Assembly: GCF_050271975.1 (NCBI RefSeq)
Contig: NZ_CP189850.1
Coordinates: forward strand, 124,001 to 188,000
Length of the DNA stretch: 64,000 bases
Reading direction: 5' to 3'
Origin: Litorimonas sp947503715
GTDB taxonomy: Bacteria > Pseudomonadota > Alphaproteobacteria > Caulobacterales > Maricaulaceae
Translations under genes and position numbers: made by a program
Notes under the pieces: model-generated
Told to the model about the DNA's origin: nothing
What the model saw: the letters and a program-made list of their open reading frames with translations, nothing else
Databases searched by the model: none
Part shown: in pieces, positions 44,094 through 52,442 of the stretch
Layout: each line of letters starts with the position of its first letter
How positions within the stretch are numbered: the first letter of the stretch is position 1

Positions 44094-45764
44094 TTACGAC
44101 CCTTTTTTCAAAAAGGAAAACATCGACTTGGCTTCGCCTTTTTCCTTTTTACCACCGCCAATTTTCAGAAGCCCCTTTTTTGTTGGCGCAACATCACCCT
44201 TCAGACGAACATCGTAAGTTCCCGTCCGAATGCGATTGGCGAGATATTTTAGACCTTGCACGGTTTGGTCTGCTGACTTGACTTCCGTCAACATCTTACC
44301 TTCATTCGTACCTTCAAAATGGCTTTCAGGGTCCCAGCCTATGACGATATTCGGGTCCATACCGACCATTGCGCCGAAATCTTTGACAGAAATCTCTGTC
44401 GTTTTGGACATCCCGACCTTGTTGAGGATAAGAATGGGTTCCGCATCATTTGGTCGTTGTGTTTTCAGAAAATCAATCAGGTTTTTCGCATTGCGCATAC
44501 CCGCCAGATCAGGTGTCGCCACGACAACAACATCATCGACAGATGTCAGGACATTCGTCGTCCAATCCGACCAGTAATGGGGCATATCTAAAACAGCGAG
44601 CGGGGAAATGCCGCGCACGGCATTGACGACAGCTTCATAGCTTTCAGTTGCCATGACGGGTTTGGTATTGAGCGAACTTGATGTCGGTAGAATAGATAGT
44701 TTTTGCGTATGGCGGATCATAATCCGGTCCATAAGTGTTTCGTCAAGCCGATCCGGTTCACCGAGCGCTTCTTCCAAACCGGATGTATTATCATAAGCAA
44801 AATCAAGACCGGTTGTCCCCCAACTCGCATCTAAATCAATGAGAGACGTTTCCTGCCCCATGATTTCTGAGAGCACCCAAGCCGTGTTATGCGCAAGTGC
44901 CGAAGAACCAACCCCGCCCTTCGCACCGAAAAATGCGGCGACGCGACCAATAAAGGGTTGCTCTGGATCTGAGTAAAGCTCTCCAAGTGAGCGGATCACG
45001 TGAAGCGGATGCAGAGGTGGAACGAGATAATCCGAGACACCTTTATCCATCAATTGACGATAAAGACGAATGTCATTGGTCGCACCAATAACAACGACTT
45101 TTGTTCCCTCATCACAAACGCTGGCCAGTTGCTCGAGCTGATTAAATAGCTCTTCGCCCCGCATGCCACTTTCAATAAGGATCAGAGACGGCGTATTTTC
45201 TTTATGATAAAATTCTATCGCGGCGGGCAATCCACCCATGTAGATTTTCACATTGGCACGTTTCATACGCCAATCGCGCGTCGTTTCATTTACACAATGC
45301 GCAGTTTCCTGACGATCACAAAAAGCATGTACCGAGATGGAGGGTAGCGGTTTTTCACCGCCCTCGCGGGCAGTATCATCCAAAGGGGCATAGGGGCGTG
45401 CGGCCTCTACATGGCCCATCGGATTATGACTCATTCCCATTTGGCCTGGGGCCATTTGATTTGGGGGCATCTGACCTAATTGCGGCTGTCCGGAATAATC
45501 CAATAGAGAGCTGTCCTGAACCGGGGCAGGCCGGGCTGCTGGATAAGGCATCGTTTGCGAGCCGGGGGGCATTTGCGGCTGCAGGCTCTGCCGCGGCATT
45601 TGTGCCGGCATGGGCATAGGTTGCGGCGCAACAGGTGTCGGCATTGGCACGGGCTGCGGCGTGACAGATTGCGGCATGGCCACCGGTCGTGGCGGCGTCG
45701 GCGCACCGGGATGGGCCGGGACGGGCTGCGGCATATTGGGGTGCGGCTGTGGCATCTGTGTCAT
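44094..45764 (-). CDS. cpaE: Pilus assembly/localisation ATPase CpaE (TadZ)
   Basis: 556 residues. The first 140 are Pro/Met/Gln-rich and disordered (QPVPMPTPVAPQPMPMPAQM), an unusually long tail. A receiver-like domain follows (about 150-265), then a MinD/ParA-type ATPase with deviant Walker A FGAKGGVGSSALAHN near residue 280 and LIDLDASWGTTGLDF. TadZ/CpaE proteins place the pilus machine at the cell pole. The tail may bind a pole-organising partner. Confidence 0.94.
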   Translation of the reverse strand: MTQMPQPHPNMPQPVPAHPGAPTPPRPVAMPQSVTPQPVPMPTPVAPQPMPMPAQMPRQSLQPQMPPGSQTMPYPAARPAPVQDSSLLDYSGQPQLGQMPPNQMAPGQMGMSHNPMGHVEAARPYAPLDDTAREGGEKPLPSISVHAFCDRQETAHCVNETTRDWRMKRANVKIYMGGLPAAIEFYHKENTPSLILIESGMRGEELFNQLEQLASVCDEGTKVVVIGATNDIRLYRQLMDKGVSDYLVPPLHPLHVIRSLGELYSDPEQPFIGRVAAFFGAKGGVGSSALAHNTAWVLSEIMGQETSLIDLDASWGTTGLDFAYDNTSGLEEALGEPDRLDETLMDRIMIRHTQKLSILPTSSSLNTKPVMATESYEAVVNAVRGISPLAVLDMPHYWSDWTTNVLTSVDDVVVVATPDLAGMRNAKNLIDFLKTQRPNDAEPILILNKVGMSKTTEISVKDFGAMVGMDPNIVIGWDPESHFEGTNEGKMLTEVKSADQTVQGLKYLANRIRTGTYDVRLKGDVAPTKKGLLKIGGGKKEKGEAKSMFSFLKKGS

Positions 45765-45823
45765 GGCATCGTCTTCGGTTTGCGTTTTCGGCGTCGTCTT
45801 AAATTAGGTTTCGTTTCGGCGAT

Positions 45824-46504
45824 CTAGGTACCGCCGCCGCCGCCGTCGCCGGCACCGACTTCTTGTCTTGGGTTAATTTGCGCAGAGGTGGGTTCGCCCT
45901 GAATATATTTGTCATAGACAACCTGTCTGCGCTGAGAATTTGGCGTTCCAGTGGCGTAAGGTTCCAGTAGCTGTCGCGGATCGGTAATCATGGCGGCTAG
46001 ATTGGCGGAGTGGAAACACCCGAAATTTGAATGCGGCTGGTTCGCGTAAGTTGTCCCAATATTCCCCATCTGACGACAATCCTGCGGGATGGCTTTCAAT
46101 GTGCGGTAGGAGACGACTACGGGTGCGGGCGCGCCCGGCGCAGACGCATATTGACCTGCTTGTAAAACTGCGGGGTTCATTCCCCCCTGCGCCATCAATT
46201 GACGGACCTTCGCTTCCGCCTGCTGCGTTCCGAGTCCGGACAACGCATTGGCGGGGCGATTGATGAATAGGGGGCCATCACCGGACCGGGCATATCCATC
46301 CAAGAATTGTGAGACAGCCAGCGTATCTCTTGCAGAGAGCTCAAGGCCATTTGGTCGCGTGTAAAGTTCTAACCGCTCAATGCTTTCGGCCACTTGTACC
46401 GCGTTGCGAATATGTGTTGGCTTATAGGTCGGCGCAGGCGTTGCACAGGCCGCCAATGTAAAGGTCGCGAGTAACGCTGTTGTTCTAATCAAGGTTTTAG
46501 ACAT
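45824..46504 (-). CDS. cpaD: Pilus assembly lipoprotein CpaD
   Basis: 226 residues from the second of two ATG codons (46504), which has the better spacing to GAGGAG. A lipoprotein signal (TLAAC) is followed by a domain in which VEVAESIERLELYTRPNGLE-type segments and GAPAPVVVSYRTL occur. The C-terminus holds GCFHSANLAAMITDPRQLL, a conserved CpaD stretch, and ends in a Gly-rich run. In Tad systems CpaD is needed for secretin function in the outer membrane. Confidence 0.9.
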   Translation of the reverse strand: MSKTLIRTTALLATFTLAACATPAPTYKPTHIRNAVQVAESIERLELYTRPNGLELSARDTLAVSQFLDGYARSGDGPLFINRPANALSGLGTQQAEAKVRQLMAQGGMNPAVLQAGQYASAPGAPAPVVVSYRTLKAIPQDCRQMGNIGTTYANQPHSNFGCFHSANLAAMITDPRQLLEPYATGTPNSQRRQVVYDKYIQGEPTSAQINPRQEVGAGDGGGGGT

Positions 46505-46514
46505 CATTTTCTCC

Positions 46515-47987
46515 TCAATCCACAACATGGCCAAACGGGCCACCCAGAGAGCTGGATTGAATCTCAGGTTTTCCGTTTTCCGCGTAAATTTTATTAAGCC
46601 GTCCCAGCATCAAGCTCTCAACATCATTCGGGGCTTGAAACCCGTCTGTCGGTGTCTGCAACTTATCAGGATGCGTGGCATCGACGAGATAAGGCGTCAC
46701 AATGACAACCAGCTCTGTCTGCGTTGACTGACTGTCACGACCGCGAAAGAGCGCTCCCAAGCCTGGCACGTCCTTCAATCCCGGTGTTCCGTCAACCGTT
46801 GAACGGGCTTCTTCGCGGATCAGACCCGCGATCACGAGAGAACCACCTGCTGGTAATTCAACAACTGTATTGGCCCGGCGTACCCGGATACCCAGAACAT
46901 TGTCACCGCCATCGGCTAAGAATGAGTTTTCTGTTGTCGGTTCGGACACTTCCGTACTGATAGACAAAGAGATGAGACCTTCGGATAAGACGACTGGTGT
47001 GAAACCCAACGAAACGCCGAAGGGTTTAAACTCGAATGATCGCTGAAGATTGCCGTCTTCATCCCGGAATGATCCGGCAAAAAGTGGGATTTCACCACCC
47101 GCGAGGAAATTAGCTGTCTCGCCGGATATTGCCGTTAATGTGGGCTCAGCCAAAGTTCGAACAAGTCCGACTGTCTCCAATGCATTAAGGGCGCCGCCGA
47201 GTGAGGTCAGATCGCCGCTCCCAGTGTTATTGAAATTGCCGGACGCGTTCAAACCACCTGAGAAAGAAGGACCGACCTGATTAATCAGGGAAACCGTACC
47301 ATCACCCAATTCACCAATGGCGTTAAGGTTCAGACCCATCTGCTTTGTCACGGAACGCTGCATTTCAACAATGCGAACTTTCAGCATAACCTGGTCCTTG
47401 CCAGCAATGGACATCAAGTTGACAATTTCGCCTTCTGCACTTTGCGGACCGCCCGTCGTCAGCCACATCCGCGCCAGTTTCTCGACACGATCCGCTGCAG
47501 CGGCGTTTGGCACCATTCCCGTCAAAAGAATATTTGAGTTGAAGACCTGTACTTCGACGTCGCTATCTGGTGCATTTTGCGCGATCAGACCTTCTAACCC
47601 GCCAATATCACGCTCTACACGGATATCTAGGTTAAGAAGTTCGCGACCATCATGGCTGTAGAAATAAGCATTGGTTTGGCCGGCATTCTTGCCGATTAAC
47701 ATTGTGCGGCGCGATGTGTGAATGACGGCGTCGACAACATTAGGGTCAGACACAATCACATCCATCACGTTTTCAGGCAATTCTATGACGGTGGATTTCG
47801 AAAGTGGAAGAATAATAGATTGGTTCTTTGCGCTCGTTCCAGGGCCTTGAATTTTCACGGCCGCTGTCGCATTTTGGACGTTGGAGTAAGACCGTGTCCC
47901 CGCCTGAGACGGGGCCGCCAAAAGACCAAGGGCCCCGACGAGTGCAAGTGCCGTTGCAGATGTTCGAAATGTCTGTTTCATCATCAT
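46515..47987 (-). CDS. cpaC: Tad pilus outer-membrane secretin CpaC (RcpA)
   Basis: 490 residues. Signal peptide (about 1-32, APSQAG). Residues about 60-130 form the pilus N-terminal domain (VIELPENVMDVIVSDPNVVD), then a BON-like domain and the secretin barrel with the family region VVELPAGGSLVIAGLIREE and VPGLGALFRGRDSQSTQTEL. It forms the pore through which the pilus leaves. The N-domain is repeated as a separate gene at 50479. It starts with three ATG codons in a row. Confidence 0.95.
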   Translation of the reverse strand: MMMKQTFRTSATALALVGALGLLAAPSQAGTRSYSNVQNATAAVKIQGPGTSAKNQSIILPLSKSTVIELPENVMDVIVSDPNVVDAVIHTSRRTMLIGKNAGQTNAYFYSHDGRELLNLDIRVERDIGGLEGLIAQNAPDSDVEVQVFNSNILLTGMVPNAAAADRVEKLARMWLTTGGPQSAEGEIVNLMSIAGKDQVMLKVRIVEMQRSVTKQMGLNLNAIGELGDGTVSLINQVGPSFSGGLNASGNFNNTGSGDLTSLGGALNALETVGLVRTLAEPTLTAISGETANFLAGGEIPLFAGSFRDEDGNLQRSFEFKPFGVSLGFTPVVLSEGLISLSISTEVSEPTTENSFLADGGDNVLGIRVRRANTVVELPAGGSLVIAGLIREEARSTVDGTPGLKDVPGLGALFRGRDSQSTQTELVVIVTPYLVDATHPDKLQTPTDGFQAPNDVESLMLGRLNKIYAENGKPEIQSSSLGGPFGHVVD

Positions 47988-47996
47988 CAGTTCGAC

Positions 47997-48860
47997 CTAT
48001 CTTTGCTGCAAGGCGACAGGTGTCGCTTGGCCATCGCGGTAAACTGTCAGTGTTGACGGCGCAGGGTCTTGTCCCTCCCGTTCAACACGTGCCGCGCTTC
48101 GGGCTTGGTAATTGGACCCGTTCACACCCCGTAATGTTAGAAAAATATCACCATAACCTTCTGATTCTTGGAGAAGTTCAGCATCAGATTGCGATAATTC
48201 AAACGTGGCTGTGGACCCGGGAATAGCGGCACCCGTTTCGGAAGACGTTGTGAAAGTCTGATCAATCGCCAGAATTTTAACATTTTCAAAAAGTGTCTTG
48301 GCCACGTAAAGGCTGTTTCGACCAACAGTCGTGCTTTGAGCATCTAATGTCGGATTGCGACGGATCTGGAAATTTTCGCGTAAGATAACGTCGACGCGGT
48401 CACCCGGTTGGATGAAACCACCGGCTGCGGTGTCGACTGAGATCCGGGTTGTCACGGCCCGCATTCCAGGCTTCAGCAATGCGGCCATAATACCGCTATC
48501 ACCCGCCATAATGACTTTATCACGCGTTAGGGTCTCCCCTTCAGCCAGTTGAACGCGCGCAAGAGAGTTTACAAATTGCGCTTGCGCATCCGGCTGATCC
48601 TCAAGATTTATGAGATTGGCTGTCAGCGCTTCCGCGGGCCATTCAATTGATGTCAAAGAGCTCTCGCCAATTCTCTGCCCAACGGAAAAGTCACTCGCGA
48701 CCGCCAAGACGGGCACATATTTGACTTTTTCAACGACGACCTCTGTCTGAACAGGGGTCTCGGGGACCGCAACGGGCGTGCCCATCTTCTTGACCTGCGT
48801 AAAGACGACAAAGCCTAAAACGGCCATCGCGCCCAATACAATAATCTTCTTGGTGTCCAT
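47997..48860 (-). CDS. cpaB: Pilus assembly protein CpaB (RcpC)
   Basis: 287 residues. An N-terminal membrane anchor (IIVLGAMAVLGFVVFTQ) is followed by an SAF/antifreeze-like domain (LAVASDFSVGQRIGESSLTS) and by MRAVTTRISVDTAAGGFIQP and GDRVDVIL, the RcpC-type domain. Located in the periplasm, it helps the secretin and pilus path. It is the first gene of the CpaB-to-TadC transcript, behind a CtrA-like box at 48913. Confidence 0.93.
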   Translation of the reverse strand: MDTKKIIVLGAMAVLGFVVFTQVKKMGTPVAVPETPVQTEVVVEKVKYVPVLAVASDFSVGQRIGESSLTSIEWPAEALTANLINLEDQPDAQAQFVNSLARVQLAEGETLTRDKVIMAGDSGIMAALLKPGMRAVTTRISVDTAAGGFIQPGDRVDVILRENFQIRRNPTLDAQSTTVGRNSLYVAKTLFENVKILAIDQTFTTSSETGAAIPGSTATFELSQSDAELLQESEGYGDIFLTLRGVNGSNYQARSAARVEREGQDPAPSTLTVYRDGQATPVALQQR

Positions 48861-48912
48861 ATCCCCTCACCACATTGGTTGCGTCTTAGCACCCAGAATA
48901 GGGACAGACGCA

Positions 48913-48927
48913 CTAAAGCATGGTTAA
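48913..48927 (-). promoter_or_regulatory. Near-consensus CtrA box before cpaB
   Basis: On the minus strand TTAA-N7-TTAG, one mismatch, 53 bp before the cpaB start. A separate GTTAAC half-site lies near 48958. The terminator at 48994 isolates this promoter from the pilin-cpaA unit upstream. Confidence 0.4.
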
Positions 48928-48993
48928 TGGATAGACAGTGAGGCGTTTGGAAAGGGTTAACGGCTTTCGTAAAAATTTGAGTTTTCACAGCCT

Positions 48994-49025
48994 CAAAAAA
49001 AAGCGGCGTGTTTTACAGCGCCGCT
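48994..49025 (-). terminator. Terminator after cpaA
   Basis: On the minus strand AGCGGCG, 10-nt loop, CGCCGCT, then eight U. It lies 30 bp past the cpaA stop and ends the pilin-cpaA transcript before the cpaB promoter. Confidence 0.9.
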
Positions 49026-49055
49026 CATAAGACTTATCTACGGGTATAAGGCCCG

Positions 49056-49562
49056 TTAATGCCCCAAAGCTGCTGCAAAAATTCGGCTGTGTGGAAGCGT
49101 GAAGATTGCCCCCGCTGCCAACGCCAAGCCATAAGGGATCTTCTTCTCATCCTTCAACATCATCTGTGCCCAAGGTGTCGTCAGAATACGAACAGGAATA
49201 TATGTACGTCCTACAAGTAGAACGAGTGTGAGGACGCCTCCGAATAAGGATGTGAAAACAGCATACATCAACATATCCGGCCACGTGAACCAAATCGCTG
49301 TACCCGCCAGTAATTTGGAATCGCCGCCGCCCATCCATCCAAAGGCAAACATAGCAAAGCCAAGCGCAAACATCGCCAACCCAACTGTGAGATGTTCTAG
49401 GAATATCGGAACGCCGCCCCATGTGAAAGGTATAATCAGAAAAAAGCTGAACAGTGCAATCAATGGGATACGATTGGGAATCTTCATCGCATTGGCGTCA
49501 TTTAATGCAGCCATAATTTGCGGGATCGTAAATATAAAAAAGACGAGCGTTGGTAAAATCAT
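49056..49562 (-). CDS. cpaA: Prepilin peptidase CpaA (TadV)
   Basis: 168 residues with about five membrane segments. The A24 peptidase aspartates are seen in GGGDSKLLAG (about residue 78) and in the early NDANAMKIPNR (about 17-27). It cuts the leader of Flp pilins and of TadE/TadG pseudopilins at the inner membrane. Follows the two pilin genes. Confidence 0.92.
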   Translation of the reverse strand: MILPTLVFFIFTIPQIMAALNDANAMKIPNRIPLIALFSFFLIIPFTWGGVPIFLEHLTVGLAMFALGFAMFAFGWMGGGDSKLLAGTAIWFTWPDMLMYAVFTSLFGGVLTLVLLVGRTYIPVRILTTPWAQMMLKDEKKIPYGLALAAGAIFTLPHSRIFAAALGH

Positions 49563-49651
49563 TGTGTCGACATCCGCAAAATAGGGTTTCCCAACAGTAC
49601 CCTAAAAAGCTTAAGGTCAGGTTATAATGCAGCCGTCTATTCAGAGGCAGT

Positions 49652-49834
49652 TCATTCAGAGGCAGTTGCAGCTTTCACAAGCTCGCTATTGGTATCCGTG
49701 AAGAGGGTTCTTATGCCTGAACCAATCGTCGAAGCCCCTGCAATAATGCCAACACTGATCAACGCAGCGAGGAGGCCGTATTCAATCGCAGTCGCGCCAG
49801 ATTCATCTTTGAGAAATTGTTCAAATTTTTTCAT
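49652..49834 (-). CDS. flp: Flp-type pilin, copy 2
   Basis: 60 residues. The leader ends in DESG, then ATAIEYGLLAALISVGIIAG is the hydrophobic assembly helix with the Flp Glu-Tyr pair. Cleavage by CpaA after the Gly is expected. The mature pilin is about 47 residues. It is the second of two tandem pilins, between copy 1 and cpaA, behind a GC-rich hairpin. Confidence 0.93.
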   Translation of the reverse strand: MKKFEQFLKDESGATAIEYGLLAALISVGIIAGASTIGSGIRTLFTDTNSELVKAATASE

Positions 49835-49884
49835 GAAGGCCTCAACCGCTTTTTCTTGGTCATTTTTCAGATATGAAAACTATT

Positions 49885-49908
49885 GCGCCCGCCACAAGGG
49901 GCGGGCGC
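49885..49908 (-). terminator. Hairpin between the two pilin genes
   Basis: Arms 49885-49893 and 49900-49908 (GCGCCCGCC / GGCGGGCGC) with a 6-nt loop and no U run. It most likely acts as an attenuator or RNA stabiliser that makes the first pilin more abundant than the second. Confidence 0.6.
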
Positions 49909-49932
49909 TATTCAATCAAATAATCTATTAGA

Positions 49933-50124
49933 TTATTCGCCAGTCGAACCAGTTGTTGCGCCAGTCACTGCAGTTCCGACTTCTGTGAAACGGCTGCTGA
50001 TGCCTGTACCGATTGTACGAGCGCCGGCAATAATACCAACAGAGATAAGAGCGGCGATCAGACCATACTCAATAGCTGTCGCACCGGATTCGTCTTCAAT
50101 AAAACGAGTAAAAAGATTTTGCAT
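49933..50124 (-). CDS. flp: Flp-type pilin, copy 1 (major pilin candidate)
   Basis: 63 residues. Leader with IEDESG, then ATAIEYGLIAALISVGIIAG and a Thr/Gly-rich tail. GGGAG stands well before the ATG. First gene of the pilin-cpaA unit with a 350-bp promoter region upstream, so it is the likely major pilin. It differs from copy 2 mainly in the tail (TGATTGSTGE). Confidence 0.95.
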   Translation of the reverse strand: MQNLFTRFIEDESGATAIEYGLIAALISVGIIAGARTIGTGISSRFTEVGTAVTGATTGSTGE

Positions 50125-50236
50125 AACAATACTCCCACGTATGCGTTTGTCAGAGAGGATAACCCTCAGTTCACAGGGTCATCCCTGATGTGATTGCTTA
50201 TAGGGACCAAGGCTTACTGCCCTGTTGAGAGATAGG

Positions 50237-50251
50237 GTAAATTTCTGGTAA
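50237..50251 (-). promoter_or_regulatory. Degenerate CtrA-like box before the pilin genes
   Basis: On the minus strand TTAC-N7-TTAC, three of four matches in each half, about 113 bp before the copy 1 start. Mentioned because pilin genes are CtrA targets in relatives. Weak on its own. Confidence 0.2.
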
Positions 50252-50311
50252 AATAACTATTTATCGCGAAATAGTGCTGAAAGTCATGCGTATTACCAAT
50301 CAAGACCTGTC

Positions 50312-50337
50312 AAATGTGACCAGAATAAGTCACATTT
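50312..50337. promoter_or_regulatory. 9-bp inverted repeat between pilin and CpaC-N genes
   Basis: AAATGTGAC, eight bases, GTCACATTT: perfect arms. It resembles a CRP/FNR site but the TGTGA and TCACA half-sites are ten bases apart instead of six. It stands 188 bp from the pilin and 142 bp from the plus-strand gene, so it can serve both promoters. Confidence 0.5.
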
Positions 50338-50478
50338 AAACATCCGTTCATTAAATTTTTCGACGCTAATATAGTGTATAGACCATTTTCATCGTCAGAA
50401 CAGACAAAGCCGCTCAGGTGTAAACGCTTCGTTCACTACATTCTTCTAGTTTCCAAAAAAATTTGGGAGTCGACGAAA

Positions 50479-51018
50479 ATGCGTATGACAAAATTATTGC
50501 TGGTCTTGGCAACTATCGCCAGTAGCGCTGCGCCTGCCTTTGCAGGAGATCAGGTTTATAAAGTCGAGCTGAACAAAACAGAAGTAGTTCGCCTGCCAGG
50601 GGCCGCGAGTTCTATTATTATCGGCAATCCCAATATTGCAGATGTCACGGTTCAATCCGTCGATACTATATTTGTCGTGGGACGCGGGTATGGCGAGACC
50701 AATCTCATCATACTAGACGCGAACGGAAATACGATGATGGATACGAACCTTCAGGTCGTCAATACGTTGTCATCGCACAGCGTGAGACTTCATAATGCAA
50801 AATCGCGTGAGACTTATTCCTGTATTCCTTATTGCGGTCCCTCACCCGTATTGGGCGACAATCCCGAATTCATCGCATTAAACACCCCGGAGGATCGGGA
50901 CCTGGATACAACCATTGCTCAAGGTCCGTCACTGGGTGGAACAGGTGCGAGTGTAAGCGATGGATCTAATATTGCAGGCGGCGCAGAGTTTTCGTCGCCC
51001 ACAGGACCCGGGTTTTAA
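50479..51018 (+). CDS. Stand-alone pilus N-domain protein (CpaC N-terminus-like)
   Basis: 179 residues from ATG 50479 (GGGAG before it). Signal peptide (ASSAAPAFAG), then one domain of about 80 residues, VVRLPGAASSIIIGNPNIAD and VVGRGYGETNLIILDANGN, which matches the N-terminal domain of the CpaC secretin in this window. The tail is Gly/Ser/Pro-rich with a Cys pair (CIPYC). It probably docks to or regulates the secretin in the periplasm. The stop overlaps a CtrA box for the next genes. Confidence 0.85.
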   Translation: MRMTKLLLVLATIASSAAPAFAGDQVYKVELNKTEVVRLPGAASSIIIGNPNIADVTVQSVDTIFVVGRGYGETNLIILDANGNTMMDTNLQVVNTLSSHSVRLHNAKSRETYSCIPYCGPSPVLGDNPEFIALNTPEDRDLDTTIAQGPSLGGTGASVSDGSNIAGGAEFSSPTGPGF

Positions 51019-51029
51019 TTGAGTCTTAA
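51015..51029 (+). promoter_or_regulatory. CtrA box 1 before the TadE-like genes
   Basis: TTAA, seven bases, TTAA: perfect. The spacer holds GAGTC, a GANTC site for CcrM methylation. It overlaps the stop codon of the upstream gene. Confidence 0.6.
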
Positions 51030-51042
51030 ATTTGGAAATAAA

Positions 51043-51059
51043 TTAATACTTTATTAACC
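51043..51059 (+). promoter_or_regulatory. CtrA box 2 before the TadE-like genes
   Basis: TTAA, seven bases, TTAA, then CC: perfect CtrA consensus, 28 bp after box 1 and 100 bp before the TadE-like start. A second GANTC site (GAATC) follows at 51061. Confidence 0.7.
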
Positions 51060-51158
51060 TGAATCTTTACGTCTTTCTTAATGAAACCTTTCTAAGCTTT
51101 CCTAAGCCTGATGAATCCAGCGAGGAAAAGCTGGAGCTTTCACATCATGGAGTGGGAC

Positions 51159-51806
51159 ATGAAATTTATATCGGAAAAAGCATGGCGGCGGGCTGAACGC
51201 ACTGTCGCCAAATTCCAGAAAGATGAAGACGGCGCAACGGCCATCGAATTTGCTTTCGTGGCGCTCCCGTTTTTTGCACTTTTATTCGGTATCATCGAAC
51301 TCGCACTTGTCTTTTTCATTAGTTCTGCCCTGTCGCATGCAACGTCTGAGGCCGGCAGAAGCATCCGTGTTGGAAATTTTCAGGCCTGTGGCGGCGAAGA
51401 TGAGTTTAAAGCACTCGTCTGCTCGGAAATGAAAGGCTTAGGCAATTGTTGGAAAAACGTCAGAATTGATGTTGTTGATGGTGCCAGTTTCAAGACAATC
51501 ACGCTACCCGAACCCCCTGCGCCCGCACCGCGTGACCCTGATAAAACGGGAGATGATGCCATCCCACAGACCCCCAATGGTACAGTTTCATCAGAGGCCA
51601 ATACTGCGGGCACGGCACTCGTCGTCAGATCTATATTATATCACCGCTTGGTCCTACCGCCGAAAATTACTCGGTTAGAATCACCGGGCACACCGGGTAT
51701 ACGCGTGATCACGTCAACAACGGCTTTCAAAAACGAGCCTTTCCCTGCATCCGGCACTTGCGATTCGGATACAAATGACAAGATTTCGGAGGGAAAACCC
51801 GCATGA
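51159..51806 (+). CDS. TadE/TadG-family pseudopilin
   Basis: 215 residues from ATG 51159, chosen for GGAG six bases before it. A basic N-terminus (KAWRRAERTVAKFQKDEDG) is followed by the TadE-like helix ATAIEFAFVALPFFALLFGI, with the Glu used in pilin-type assembly, and a mature domain with four or more Cys, acidic and Pro-rich. Processed by CpaA in known systems. Overlaps the next gene by four bases. Confidence 0.88.
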   Translation: MKFISEKAWRRAERTVAKFQKDEDGATAIEFAFVALPFFALLFGIIELALVFFISSALSHATSEAGRSIRVGNFQACGGEDEFKALVCSEMKGLGNCWKNVRIDVVDGASFKTITLPEPPAPAPRDPDKTGDDAIPQTPNGTVSSEANTAGTALVVRSILYHRLVLPPKITRLESPGTPGIRVITSTTAFKNEPFPASGTCDSDTNDKISEGKPA

Positions 51807-52438
51807 CCTACATTCTTCCCAGAACCGCAAAGTTTCTCGCTAAACGTCTGCGACGGAATGAAGAAGGTGCCGCGGCGATTGAATTTGCCTTCGTCGCACC
51901 GGTCATGATCATGATGTATTTTGGCTTGGCGGAAATCGCGACAGCTATTGATGCGGATCGTCGCGTTTCGCACGGAACAAATGTTGCCGGCGATCTCGCG
52001 ACCCATACATCCGAGATGACGGTTACAGATGTTGAAGAAACACTCTCTGCTGCCATTCGAATTATGGGCGTCGCGGATGCCCGAAAAGTCACGATTGATA
52101 TGCGGAGCTTCATCAAAGATACAAACGGAAACATCACGTCTGAAGGAATCGTTCAGATGAATCCCAGCGCCAATAATCTACCCAGCTTTAACGCTGCGAC
52201 TTTAGATGAGAAAATTTTGAGTGAAAATTCCGGTATTGTTGTGACGCGGGTGGCTTATACGTATTCGCCCTTAAAACTGAGATTCTTTGATACGGATATC
52301 ACGCTCAGCGAGACCTTCATGCTGAAACCCCGTCGGTCAAATTCTGTCGTGATTGGTAAAGATTCCGGCAAGGATATTTCTTGTTCCGCCAGCGGCTATG
52401 CAACTGTCACCTGCACGGGCAGCACATCTTCGTCCTAA
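51803..52438 (+). CDS. TadE/TadG-family pseudopilin
   Basis: 211 residues. Basic N-terminus with RNEEG, then AAAIEFAFVAPVMIMMYFGL, the TadE-type helix, and a domain of about 170 residues with a late Cys pair (CSASGYATVTC). Translationally coupled to the gene before it (ATGA). The pair are minor pilins of the Tad system. It ends four bases before the convergent phosphatase gene. Confidence 0.88.
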   Translation: MTYILPRTAKFLAKRLRRNEEGAAAIEFAFVAPVMIMMYFGLAEIATAIDADRRVSHGTNVAGDLATHTSEMTVTDVEETLSAAIRIMGVADARKVTIDMRSFIKDTNGNITSEGIVQMNPSANNLPSFNAATLDEKILSENSGIVVTRVAYTYSPLKLRFFDTDITLSETFMLKPRRSNSVVIGKDSGKDISCSASGYATVTCTGSTSSS

Positions 52439-52442
52439 ACAT

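Noticed and set aside
49652..50124. CRISPR-like repeats at the two pilin genes
   Set aside because: The similarity is that of two homologous pilin genes, not of short regular repeats. No CRISPR array was seen anywhere.
50312..50337. Classical CRP site
   Set aside because: Half-site spacing is ten bases, not six, so it was recorded only as an unknown dyad.
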